Below, in pieces: positions 6,827 through 14,931 of a stretch of DNA of 20,145 nucleotides. The position numbers and the translations under genes were made by a program. How positions within the stretch are numbered: position 1 is the stretch's first letter; every line of letters starts with the position of its first letter. Below the pieces are notes generated by a model. The model was not told where the DNA came from and ran no database searches. It was given only the letters and a program-made list of their open reading frames with translations. This stretch comes from CAYUBI01 sp964443005 (lineage in GTDB: Bacteria > Margulisbacteria > Riflemargulisbacteria > GWF2-35-9 > CAYUBI01). The stretch is from NCBI GenBank assembly GCA_964443005.1, contig CAYUBI010000040.1:1-20145 (forward strand). The letters are read 5' to 3'.

Positions 6827-9280
6827 TTAAATAAACAAATTAGTATCTGCTGTTTCTGTTGCACTTAAATAACTAGCAACACCGCCAATTTCGATCCCAT
6901 TAAACAGCTCTTCTTTTTTGAGTCCCATTAAATCCATAGACATTTGACAAGCAATGATTCTAACGCCTGCTTCTTGTGCATTTTTAATCATTGTTTCTAA
7001 GGAATCAATACGCTTGGATTTCATTAAGCTTTTTATTAAGGTTGTGCCTATTCCTGCTATGTGAAGATTAGATAATTTTAATTGTGCTGGACCTTTGGGC
7101 ATTATCCAGCTAAATAGTTTTTCAAGAAGATTTTTGTGTGCTGTAGATTTATCGCTCTTACGCAGAATGTTTAATCCCCAAAAAGTAAAAAATAACGTTG
7201 TTTTGCGACCCATTGCCATTGCCCCATTTGCTATGACAAAAGCTGCTAATGCTCGATCCAGATCCCCACTAAAAACAACAATAGTTTTGTCATGAGGAAT
7301 TTCGCTTAATAAGGCTTTTGTAGTTGGCAGACTTGCTTTTTGAATTCGAGCAGTTATGATGCCGTGCGCTTGAGTTAAGGAAAGTAATTGATTGTTCGTT
7401 AGTTCGCACCAAGCGCTTACATCATTAAAAAAACCTGGGTCAGAAGCAAGAGCCTCAATGACGTCGCCACAATTTGCTTGCGATATTGTTTTAGCTAATT
7501 GGACAATAGGGCCTGGACATTGTAGTCCGCAAGCATCCATCTTAATAATTGTTCCTTCAGGCTGATGTACAGTTTGAAGGTTTTCTAGTTTGTCTAACTG
7601 TTGTCCTTGAAAAATGCCCACGTTTTCTTGAGGAAGTGCAGTTAGTTTGTATAGCGTATATCCACCGCTTAAATTCCATACATTTGTATATCCATTGTTT
7701 TTAAGTAAACAAATTGCAAAATAGGCTGTTTTTCCCTGATTGCAGTAAACAATTACTTTTCTATTAATTGGAATTTCGTTTAATCGTGAACGCATTTGTT
7801 CTAGCGGAATATTAATAGCGTTTTCAATATGGCCTAATTCATAGGATATGGGGCTTCTAGCATCAATAAAGAGTGTTTTTTCTTTGATTAATAACGGCAT
7901 GTCTTCCCAATAAACCGTTGGATTCTTTCCCTGAATCTGATTAATTGCAATCATTCCAGCGAGGTTGACTGGATCTTTGGCAGACGCATAGGGTGGAGCA
8001 TAAGCTAGTTCTAGGCTGGCTAGTTCGTAAACTGTGTGTTGATTCTGAATTAAAGCTGCACAAACATCAACTCGTTTATCAACGCCAGCTTGACCAATAA
8101 TCTGGACACCAAGTACTCGACCATTATCTGATGAATATAGCAGCTTGAATATCATGGGAAAAGAACCAGGATAATAGGTGGCATGGGACGCTGGATTTAA
8201 ATAAACCTTGTTATACTTAATTCCTTTTTTAAGTAATTGTTTTTCACTATTGCCAACAATGCCAACTGTTAAATCGAAAACTTTGGCTATAGCTGTTCCT
8301 GGAGTGCCTTTGTAACTTTCAGTATGTCCCATGATATTGTTTGCAACAATACGTGCTTGTTTGTTTGCAGCATTTGCAAGCGGAATTAGCGCAGGCGTTG
8401 TTGTTACACAGTCAATGATCTCGGTTGCATCGCCTAAAGCATAAATCGTAGCATCCGAGGTTTGCATATAAGCATTTACGCTAATGCCGCCTAAAGCACC
8501 GAGATAAATTCCACATTCGTTGGCTAAAGCAACTTCAGGGCGGATGCCAATGGATAAAATAGCTAAATCAGCTTCAATTGTTCGTCCACTTTGCAGCGTA
8601 ATCAATAGCGAGTTGTTTGACTGTTCAGCAATTTCTTTAACGCCATCTTTAAGATATAACTCGACTTGTTTCGTTTTTAACTGTTGATGAATAGCTGTTG
8701 CCATTTCGAAATCAAGTAAATTCATAACTTGGCCAGCTAATTCAACAATTGATACGTGTAATCCTAAATGGCAAAGATTTTCTGCAACTTCTAACCCAAT
8801 GAAGCCAGCGCCTACAACAATAGCGCGCATCGGTTTTTTGTCATGAATAAACCGGATAATAGCATCCATGTCTGTAAGATTGCGTAATGTAAAAATGCTA
8901 GAAAGGTTAATCCCTGGTATTGGTGGGCGAATGGGATTGCCGCCTGGTGAAAGTACTAACTTGTCATAGGTTTCTGTGTATGTATTTTCGTTGATTAAGT
9001 CTTTGATCGTAACGGTTTTCATTGCACGATTAATTGCAACAACTTCGCTGTGTATGCGAACGTCTAGATTAAACATAGATTCAAAATCCTGCTCATTAAT
9101 AATAACTAATTTGTTTCGATCTTTTATAATTTGTCCGATATGATAGGGGATTCCACAGTTAGCATATGAAATATCGTTACCTCGTTCAATAACTAGAATT
9201 TCTGTTTTTTCTGATAAACGCCTGAGTCGCGCTGCAGTTCCTGCGCCTCCAGCAACACCTCCAATGATGATTACTTTCAT
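6827..9280 (-). CDS. CoA-disulfide reductase-like flavoprotein fused to rhodanese, TusA and DsrE-like domains
   Basis: A cytosolic sulfur-transfer fusion of 817 residues. Residues 1-445 form an FAD/NAD(P) disulfide oxidoreductase: FAD motif GGVAGGAGTAARLR (7-20), redox Cys42 in SYANCGIPYHIG, NAD motif VVGAGFIGLEVAENL (155-169), and ALGDATE (281-287). A single active Cys42 is the pattern of CoA-disulfide reductases and NADH oxidases. A rhodanese domain (about 455-550) has Cys513 in VYCNQGKTA. A TusA-type domain (about 578-650) has CPGP with Cys588. The C-terminus (about 664-817) is DsrE-like, with Cys778 in ACQMSMDLMG. Persulfide sulfur could be passed from Cys to Cys within one chain. The start has AAAGAGG upstream. 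Such fusions are known, but the sulfur donor and acceptor here are not. It diverges from the metal operon. Confidence 0.9.
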   Translation of the reverse strand: MKVIIIGGVAGGAGTAARLRRLSEKTEILVIERGNDISYANCGIPYHIGQIIKDRNKLVIINEQDFESMFNLDVRIHSEVVAINRAMKTVTIKDLINENTYTETYDKLVLSPGGNPIRPPIPGINLSSIFTLRNLTDMDAIIRFIHDKKPMRAIVVGAGFIGLEVAENLCHLGLHVSIVELAGQVMNLLDFEMATAIHQQLKTKQVELYLKDGVKEIAEQSNNSLLITLQSGRTIEADLAILSIGIRPEVALANECGIYLGALGGISVNAYMQTSDATIYALGDATEIIDCVTTTPALIPLANAANKQARIVANNIMGHTESYKGTPGTAIAKVFDLTVGIVGNSEKQLLKKGIKYNKVYLNPASHATYYPGSFPMIFKLLYSSDNGRVLGVQIIGQAGVDKRVDVCAALIQNQHTVYELASLELAYAPPYASAKDPVNLAGMIAINQIQGKNPTVYWEDMPLLIKEKTLFIDARSPISYELGHIENAINIPLEQMRSRLNEIPINRKVIVYCNQGKTAYFAICLLKNNGYTNVWNLSGGYTLYKLTALPQENVGIFQGQQLDKLENLQTVHQPEGTIIKMDACGLQCPGPIVQLAKTISQANCGDVIEALASDPGFFNDVSAWCELTNNQLLSLTQAHGIITARIQKASLPTTKALLSEIPHDKTIVVFSGDLDRALAAFVIANGAMAMGRKTTLFFTFWGLNILRKSDKSTAHKNLLEKLFSWIMPKGPAQLKLSNLHIAGIGTTLIKSLMKSKRIDSLETMIKNAQEAGVRIIACQMSMDLMGLKKEELFNGIEIGGVASYLSATETADTNLFI

Positions 9281-9312
9281 AGTATTCGCCTCTTTCTTTT
9301 GTTAATATTTAT

Positions 9313-9322
9313 TTGATATCAA
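9313..9322. promoter_or_regulatory. 10-bp palindrome in the divergent intergenic region
   Basis: TTGATATCAA is a perfect palindrome 33 bases upstream of the flavoprotein start, inside the 171-base gap between divergent genes. It could be a half-operator or a chance AT-rich match. Its half-sites resemble FNR halves, but the four-base spacer of an FNR site is missing. A - strand TATAAT lies at 9378-9373 without a good -35, so the flavoprotein promoter is unclear. Confidence 0.25.
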
Positions 9323-9398
9323 TTAAAACTTAAAAAGAGTTTAATCTGTCTCGATATATAATTCAATAACCAATTATAGATTAGCGAATTATTCAACT

Positions 9399-9426
9399 TT
9401 GCCAAATTAAAAAATTACGTTATAAT
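9399..9426 (+). promoter_or_regulatory. Promoter of the metal operon
   Basis: TTGCCA (9399-9404), 16 bases, then a perfect TATAAT (9421-9426). Transcription should start near 9433, leaving a leader of about 20 bases that contains GGAGG (9439-9443) eight bases before the ATG at 9452. The leader is too short for a riboswitch, so control must act on the promoter or on later steps. Confidence 0.75.
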
Positions 9427-9451
9427 GATTTTATTCCCGGAGGTCACCTGT

Positions 9452-9817
9452 ATGAAAATATTAGCTGTTGATGATAAACAGGATATTTTAACTTTGGTGA
9501 AAGTTATTTTAGAGGGAGATGAACATACTGTTGCAACTGCAATTAGTGGCGAAGAAGCGCTAACATTAGCTAGACAAGCAGTTTTTGATTTGGTTTTATT
9601 AGATCTGATGATGAGTGGCATGAATGGGTTTGATACTCTGCTTGCACTTCGTGAAATTCCAAAATATGATAAAGTTCCAATTGTTGCTTTAACTGCAAAA
9701 GCACAAGAAGGTGATCGTTCGCAAGTTTTAGAAAGTGGCTTTACTGGATATATTTCTAAGCCGTTTAGGGCGCAGGAGTTGATTCACGAAGTTTCTCATT
9801 ATTTAGAACCTTTATGA
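9452..9817 (+). CDS. Stand-alone CheY-like response regulator receiver
   Basis: A 121-residue receiver domain with no output domain. The acidic pair is Asp7/Asp8 (AVDDKQD), the phospho-acceptor is Asp51 (LLDLMMSGMNGF), and the switch residues are Thr81 and Lys103 (ISKPF). All five key positions are intact, so phosphorylation is likely. I chose the ATG at 9452 because GGAGG lies eight bases upstream; an ATG at 9425 is part of the -10 region. The stop overlaps the NRAMP gene start in an ATGA. No histidine kinase is present in the window. Single-domain receivers work by protein contact or phospho-relay, so it cannot be assumed to bind DNA. As first gene of a metal-transport operon it may tune one of the transporters; that is inference. 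Confidence 0.9.
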   Translation: MKILAVDDKQDILTLVKVILEGDEHTVATAISGEEALTLARQAVFDLVLLDLMMSGMNGFDTLLALREIPKYDKVPIVALTAKAQEGDRSQVLESGFTGYISKPFRAQELIHEVSHYLEPL

Positions 9818-11082
9818 AGGTTTTTTCTACTGTTTTTTATCAATATCGTAAAATATGGAAAGGCATTAAGCTGTATTTGTTGCTATCTGGGCCAGGCATT
9901 ATTGTTATGGTTGCAGATAATGATGCAGGTGGTATTACAACGTATTCTGCAACAGGTGCGCAATATGGTTATCACTTGATTTGGTTTTTATTAATTTTAG
10001 TTCCTGTAGCCTATTATGTGCAAGAAATGACCGTGCGGTTGGGCGCTGTTACTAAGCGCGGACATGCAGAAGCTATTTTCGATGGGTTTGGTGCTTTTTG
10101 GGGTTGGTTTTCTTTGTTAGACCTTATTTTGGTTAATTGGTTAACGTTAATTACGGAATTTATTGGAATGACAGCAGCTTTCAAAATTTTTGGGGTTCCT
10201 CCTTATTTGACTGTTATAGGTGTTTGCGTACTTATGGGTATTATGGTGATCAATGGTAGATATTGGACGTGGGAAAAAATAGCACTTGTCTTTTGTGCTT
10301 TTAATTTAATCTATATTCCAGGTGCATTTATGGTGCATCCTTCTGTAACTGCGATTGTTCATGAAGGGCTGATTCCGCACTTGCCGCCTGGATCCTTAAG
10401 TTTACTGTTTTTTTATATTATGGCAAATATAGGAACGACTATTGCTCCTTGGATGTTATTTTTTCAGCAAAGTGCAGTTGTAGATAAAGGCATGAAGGAA
10501 AAAGATATTCCATGGGGCAAGCTGGATACATTGTTAGGGTCGTTTTTGACAGTGATGGTTGCGGTTTTTATTGTGATTGTCACTGGAACAGTTTTAAAAG
10601 GGATGGATGTTGAAAGTGCAGCGCAAGCATCTCAGCTGTTAATGGGTTTTAATTCTCATTTGGGTACTTTTTTGGCTATTGGACTTTTTAATGCTGGATT
10701 ATTGGGCGCTATTTGCATTTCTCTAGCCAGTTCATGGGCTTTTGGCGAGATTTTTGGATGGGCACATTCGCTTAATAATAAAATTAAAGAAGCCTCATGG
10801 TTTTATGCTAATTTTTTTATTACATTGATTTCTGCTGGATTGGTTGTGTTAATTCCTAAAGCCCCGCTCATTTTAATTACCTTGTTTGTGCAAGTTATTG
10901 CTGTAACCTTATTGCCTGCAGCTTTGGTTTTTTTATTATTGTTACTGAATGATAAGCGAACTATGGGAAAATATTCGAATAATTGGTTTCAAAATTTGAT
11001 AGGAATTTCAATCATTATGGTTATAATTGTGTTGTCAACGCTATATGGGATTAGCACTGTATTCCCCGGAATGTTTCAGTAA
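9814..11082 (+). CDS. NRAMP-family divalent cation transporter, NRMT-like (probable Mg2+)
   Basis: An inner-membrane transporter of 422 residues with about 11 hydrophobic helices. The first helix reads SGPGIIVMVADNDAGGITT: the family DPGN motif has become D37-A-G-G40, so Asp is kept but the metal-binding Asn is Gly. In helix 6 the usual AxxM is T208-T-I-A211 (NIGTTIAPWM), so the sulfur ligand Met is Ala and the following His is Trp. From what is known of NRAMP-related magnesium transporters, loss of Asn and Met marks a site that prefers hydrated Mg2+ over Fe2+/Mn2+. The neighbouring MgtE_N/CBS protein supports this. The ATG overlaps the receiver stop by four bases. Membership of the superfamily is firm; Mg2+ as substrate is inferred, and Mn2+ transport is not excluded. 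Confidence 0.85.
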   Translation: MKVFSTVFYQYRKIWKGIKLYLLLSGPGIIVMVADNDAGGITTYSATGAQYGYHLIWFLLILVPVAYYVQEMTVRLGAVTKRGHAEAIFDGFGAFWGWFSLLDLILVNWLTLITEFIGMTAAFKIFGVPPYLTVIGVCVLMGIMVINGRYWTWEKIALVFCAFNLIYIPGAFMVHPSVTAIVHEGLIPHLPPGSLSLLFFYIMANIGTTIAPWMLFFQQSAVVDKGMKEKDIPWGKLDTLLGSFLTVMVAVFIVIVTGTVLKGMDVESAAQASQLLMGFNSHLGTFLAIGLFNAGLLGAICISLASSWAFGEIFGWAHSLNNKIKEASWFYANFFITLISAGLVVLIPKAPLILITLFVQVIAVTLLPAALVFLLLLLNDKRTMGKYSNNWFQNLIGISIIMVIIVLSTLYGISTVFPGMFQ

Positions 11083-11129
11083 AAACGTGGGTGGATTAAT
11101 CACTAAATTTGAAAGGAATACATTAATCG

Positions 11130-11339
11130 ATGTTTAGACTTTTTCATGTGAGTAGTAAGCGAACAATTGAATTTCTTAAAGAAAACGTAGAGAAAATTAG
11201 CGAAATTAATGCACGGTATTCAACGCCGCGGATTCAGATGTCCTTTAGTGTTAAATTGGCTCTATTATGTCTTCGGCTTTATTTGCTGTTTTTGGTGGGT
11301 TTACTTGTATTCAAGTTTTTTACATTAGTCATTAAATAA
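11130..11339 (+). CDS. Small single-helix membrane protein of the metal operon
   Basis: A 69-residue protein I do not recognise. Residues 1-42 are charged and probably helical (KRTIEFLKENVEKISEINARY); residues 43-67 form one hydrophobic helix (LALLCLRLYLLFLVGLLVF and on), ending with Lys69. This suggests a cytosolic N-terminal helix on a membrane anchor. AAAGGA lies about 12 bases before the ATG, a slightly long gap. It sits between the NRAMP gene (47 bases) and the MgtE_N/CBS gene (10 bases), both on the same strand, so it is probably expressed with them. It could be an accessory subunit of the transporter. A chance reading frame is unlikely given its fit in the operon. Confidence 0.6.
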   Translation: MFRLFHVSSKRTIEFLKENVEKISEINARYSTPRIQMSFSVKLALLCLRLYLLFLVGLLVFKFFTLVIK

Positions 11340-11349
11340 GAGGGTCATT

Positions 11350-12621
11350 ATGGGGAAAACATTACATGATTTAGATTTAGATCGCGTCTTTTTTTTAAGC
11401 GAGTTTATTGGTGCTAAGGTTTTTTGGGGAAAGAAAAAAATTGGCCATTTATCAGATATTATTATTCAGGAAAGCGGCCGAATTCCAGAAGTTACGGATT
11501 TTATTGTTAGGAGACCTTTTGGTTACCAGTCATTATTGGTTCCATGGAAAAATATTGAGGATATTACGCATAATCGCGTAATAATTGATGTTGAGGCTAT
11601 TCTACCTTTTGAAAAAGAACCTGCGGATTCCGAGATTTTGCTACGTGATTATGTTTTGGACAAAAAAGTGCTAGATTTGGCTGGCAATGAGGTTGAAGTA
11701 GTATATGATGTCAAATTGATTTTGCGGAAAAACCGAATGTATGTGAGTGATGTGGATTTTAGTAAGTATGGGTTGTTACGGCGAATGGGATTAAAATGGC
11801 TGGCAAATTTTATTTATAATTTAGCAGATAAAATAAAAGAAGAAACGTTGTCCTGGGATTATATTCAGCCTTTGGAGCAATTAAGTAGTTTTAGTGGAAC
11901 TGTAAAACTGAAAGTACTTAAAGAAAAACTACCAGACATTCATCCAGTAGATTTGGCTGATATGCTTGAAGAATTAGATCATGATCAGCGACTGGTTATT
12001 TTTAATCAGCTTGAAACTGAACAAGCAGCTGATACGCTTGAAGAAGTAGAGCCGCGGGTTCAACGGGATTTGATTTCCTCGATTGATGTTAATCGTGCAG
12101 CTGAATTAATTAATGATATGACTCCAGCACAAGCAGCAGATGTGTTGGCAATTTTGCCAGCTAATGATGCAGAAAACATTTTAAAACTTTTGGATCCGGA
12201 TGCAGTTAAGAAAATAGATATTTTGCTAAAAAACCATGATGAAACAATATTAAACTATGCAACTTCGCATTTTTTAAGGTTTTCTCCTGAAACTAAAGTC
12301 AAGCATATTCTGAGCCAATTTCGGCATCTTGCAAAAAACAAAGATGTGATTATGTATATTTATGTAGTTGATGTACATGATACTTTGCAGGGGGTTGTTG
12401 ATGTTAAGGAATTATTACAAGCTTCTGTTGAACAGAAATTAGGTGATATTATGATTACGCATGTTATTAGTGTACGTCCCAAAGATACGTTAAATCGGGT
12501 TGCTGCAATGTTTTCGCGTTATGGTTTTCGTGCGATTCCTGTAACTGACGAGTATGGTCATATTTTGGGGGTTCTTCCCTACCGAGATATCATGAATCTT
12601 AAACATCATTTTTTAAATTGA
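11350..12621 (+). CDS. PRC-barrel / MgtE_N / CBS protein without channel domain
   Basis: A soluble 423-residue protein. A PRC-barrel-like domain spans about 14-85 (FIGAKVFWGKKKIGHLSDI), and a second related segment about 100-170 (VLDLAGNEVEVVYDV). Next comes the MgtE_N superhelix (about 188-290) with its repeats: LADMLEELD, ADTLEEVEP, AELINDMTP and ADVLAILPAND. Two CBS motifs follow (about 300-357 and 365-416; the second is GDIMITHVISVRPKDT). In MgtE these N and CBS domains sense cytosolic Mg2+ and gate the pore. The five-helix pore is absent here; the chain ends at FLN after CBS2. It is therefore best read as a free Mg2+ sensor or regulator, plausibly for the NRAMP-like transporter. AAGAGGG precedes the ATG. 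The role is inference; the domains are clear. Confidence 0.85.
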   Translation: MGKTLHDLDLDRVFFLSEFIGAKVFWGKKKIGHLSDIIIQESGRIPEVTDFIVRRPFGYQSLLVPWKNIEDITHNRVIIDVEAILPFEKEPADSEILLRDYVLDKKVLDLAGNEVEVVYDVKLILRKNRMYVSDVDFSKYGLLRRMGLKWLANFIYNLADKIKEETLSWDYIQPLEQLSSFSGTVKLKVLKEKLPDIHPVDLADMLEELDHDQRLVIFNQLETEQAADTLEEVEPRVQRDLISSIDVNRAAELINDMTPAQAADVLAILPANDAENILKLLDPDAVKKIDILLKNHDETILNYATSHFLRFSPETKVKHILSQFRHLAKNKDVIMYIYVVDVHDTLQGVVDVKELLQASVEQKLGDIMITHVISVRPKDTLNRVAAMFSRYGFRAIPVTDEYGHILGVLPYRDIMNLKHHFLN

Positions 12622-12878
12622 GTGAGAATAATCAGTCTTGCTTAGCCCAGCTTTTTCTTTCGCAAGTTAGTTCTGGAACACATGTAAATATTGTTCGTAT
12701 TACTGCTACAGGAGAAATTCGGCGACGGTTGCTGGATATGGGATTAGTTAAGGATACTGCAGTCAAAGTCGTACGCAAAGCACCGCTTGGGGATCCCATT
12801 ATTATTACAATTAAGGGTGTTGATATTTCGCTTCGATTATCTGAAGCTGCGACTATTGAGTGTGTCGTAAATGATTAA
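12618..12878 (+). CDS. feoA: FeoA, ferrous iron transport accessory protein
   Basis: An 86-residue SH3-like protein that supports FeoB-driven Fe2+ uptake at the inner membrane. The core LSQVSSGTHVNIVRI starts near residue 13, followed by RRRLLDMGLVKDTAVKVVRKAPLGDP, which is the FeoA pattern. The start is TTG at 12618, whose TTGA overlaps the stop of the MgtE_N/CBS gene; no ribosome site is seen, so translation probably depends on coupling. The end overlaps feoB by eight bases. No FeoC gene is present. The place of feoAB behind Mg2+-type genes puts two metal systems on one message. Confidence 0.92.
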   Translation: MSENNQSCLAQLFLSQVSSGTHVNIVRITATGEIRRRLLDMGLVKDTAVKVVRKAPLGDPIIITIKGVDISLRLSEAATIECVVND

Positions 12879-14910
12879 GGCTGTAAAGTTTCCTGTGATT
12901 CGTGTTGCATTAGCAGGCAATCCGAATAGTGGCAAAACATCATTATTTAATACGTTAACGCGTTCGCATCAAAAAGTTGGAAATTGGTCAGGTGTTACTA
13001 TTGAAAAATGTGAAGGCATTGTTCGTCATCAAGGCTATCGGTTATTAATTGTAGATTTGCCTGGTACGTATTCCTTAACAGCTTATACACCTGAAGAAGT
13101 TATCGCACGAGAATTTTTGATTCAGGATAAGCCGGATGTTGTGATCAATGTTGTAGATGGAACAGCGTTGGAGCGGCATTTATACTTAACAACTCAGTTA
13201 ATAGAATTAAATATCCCAATGATTATTGCATTAAATATGGCAGATGAAGTTGAAAAACAGCACATTAACATCAATATTTCTCAGCTAGTCCAGCTTTTGG
13301 GTATTGAAATAATTTCGACTCAAGCGACTCATCGAAAAGGGTTGATTCATTTGCTAGATCAGGTTGTTAAGACAGTTAACAACAAAAACCAGGTAATACC
13401 TAACAAGTTAATTTATCGCTTAGATATTGAAGAGCATTTACAGCATCTGGGAAAATTGTTGCAGGGTGATTCCGAATTAGCGAATCAATATCCCTTGTCG
13501 TGGTTGGCAGTCAAATTGATTGAAAAAGATCCTATGGTTTATCAATTAGTAAAGGATCGCATTGTTGGGTTGAAAATTAGTGCATTTTTGCAGCAACTTC
13601 CTGACGAAGTTGATGCAGCTATAGCTGAAGATCGTTATGCTTTTATTCGTGGTGCATTAGCAGAAACAATGATAATACCTGTACGATCTCGCAAATCAGT
13701 TACTGATATTTTGGATATGATTTTAATTAATCGAGTAGCAGGATTGCCGATATTTTTAGTAATTCTTTGGCTTTTATTTCAATTGACTTTTCGGTTGGGC
13801 GAACCTTTTACAGTTGGACTGCAATGGCTTTTTATGCAATTAGCAATGGGGGTTTCTACCCTTATTCCTGTGCCACTTATTCGATCGATTGTTGTAGATG
13901 GCATTATTTCTGGTGTAGGTGGTGTGCTAGGGTTTTTACCCAATGTTATGTTGCTATTTATGGGGCTTGCTTTTTTAGAAGGCTCTGGATATATGGCACG
14001 TGCTGCTTTTGTTGTAGATAAAATTATGCATATGATGGGGCTTCATGGAAAATCGTTTATTCCTATGATTACAGGTTTTGGTTGTTCGATTCCTGCAATT
14101 ATGGCAACTCGAACGCTTAAAAATCGAAGTGATCGCTTGATTACTTTAATGATTATTCCGTTTATGAGTTGCGGTGCAAAATTACCGGTGTATATTTTAT
14201 TAATTAGTGCCTTTTTTTCACCTAATCATGCAGCTAATATTTTGTTTTCTTTATATATGCTAGGTGTTTTTGTGGCTATTTTATCTGCAAAATTATTAAA
14301 AAGAACTGTGTTTAAAGGAGAAACAGAACCGTTTGTGATGGAATTGCCTCCGTATCGATGGCCAACAGTTAAAACTGTTTTATTTCAGGGATTTCTTAAG
14401 GCAAAAATGTACTTAAGAAAAGCAGGAACAACAATTTTGGTGGCTTCCTTACTCTTGTGGTTAGCTAGTAATTATCCAGGGTCAGCTGCTGATAATCAAC
14501 AGCAACGCTTATCGCATTCGTTGGCTGGACGTATGGGGCATTGGCTAGAGCCAGTAACATTGCCGTTGGGTTTTGATTGGCGTGTGAATGTGGCATTAGT
14601 TAGTGGGCTTGCAGCTAAAGAACTGGTGGTTTCATCTTTGGGAACTATGAATGCCTTAAATTCAACGAATCAAGGTGAAAATCATTCTTTAATGCGTATT
14701 CTTAAAGAAGATCCTTTATGGAGTGCTCCCAAAGCATTGGCTTTGATGGTTTTTGTTTTGCTATATATTCCATGTATTTCCGCGTTAACTGTATTTCGAC
14801 ACGAAGCTGGACATAGCAAATGGGTATGGCTCTATTCCCTATATGCTTTAGGCGTTGCTTGGTTGATTACCTTTGTTGTTTATCGTTTTGCGCTTCTAGT
14901 CATTCATTAA
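12871..14910 (+). CDS. feoB: FeoB, ferrous iron transporter with GTPase domain
   Basis: An inner-membrane Fe2+ transporter of 679 residues, somewhat shorter than the E. coli form. The N-terminal G domain has G1 GNPNSGKT (16-23), the switch Thr in GVTIEK (41-46), G3 DLPGTY (62-67) and G4 NMAD (122-125), then a helical GDI-like region to about 270. The membrane part shows the two Gate segments, with GFGCSIPAIMATRT and SCGAKLPVYILLIS in the first, and GLAAKELVVSSLGT in the second. The C-terminus ends soon after the last helix, without a cysteine-rich tail. The ATG lies inside the end of feoA (8-base overlap), so the two are coupled. hisF starts 21 bases after its stop, with no terminator between. 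Confidence 0.95.
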   Translation: MIKAVKFPVIRVALAGNPNSGKTSLFNTLTRSHQKVGNWSGVTIEKCEGIVRHQGYRLLIVDLPGTYSLTAYTPEEVIAREFLIQDKPDVVINVVDGTALERHLYLTTQLIELNIPMIIALNMADEVEKQHININISQLVQLLGIEIISTQATHRKGLIHLLDQVVKTVNNKNQVIPNKLIYRLDIEEHLQHLGKLLQGDSELANQYPLSWLAVKLIEKDPMVYQLVKDRIVGLKISAFLQQLPDEVDAAIAEDRYAFIRGALAETMIIPVRSRKSVTDILDMILINRVAGLPIFLVILWLLFQLTFRLGEPFTVGLQWLFMQLAMGVSTLIPVPLIRSIVVDGIISGVGGVLGFLPNVMLLFMGLAFLEGSGYMARAAFVVDKIMHMMGLHGKSFIPMITGFGCSIPAIMATRTLKNRSDRLITLMIIPFMSCGAKLPVYILLISAFFSPNHAANILFSLYMLGVFVAILSAKLLKRTVFKGETEPFVMELPPYRWPTVKTVLFQGFLKAKMYLRKAGTTILVASLLLWLASNYPGSAADNQQQRLSHSLAGRMGHWLEPVTLPLGFDWRVNVALVSGLAAKELVVSSLGTMNALNSTNQGENHSLMRILKEDPLWSAPKALALMVFVLLYIPCISALTVFRHEAGHSKWVWLYSLYALGVAWLITFVVYRFALLVIH

Positions 14911-14931
14911 ACAATCGGTTAAGATAATCGT

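Noticed and set aside
9313..9322. FNR/CRP-type operator
   Set aside because: The half-sites TTGAT and ATCAA are fused without the four-base spacer such sites need.
9427..9451. Mg2+ riboswitch (M-box or ykoK type) before the metal operon
   Set aside because: The predicted leader is only about 20 bases, far too short.
11350..12621. Calling this gene a complete MgtE Mg2+ channel
   Set aside because: No membrane helices follow CBS2; the pore domain is absent.
13767..14021. 84-residue frame inside feoB
   Set aside because: Out-of-frame shadow rich in Cys, Tyr and Trp from hydrophobic feoB codons.
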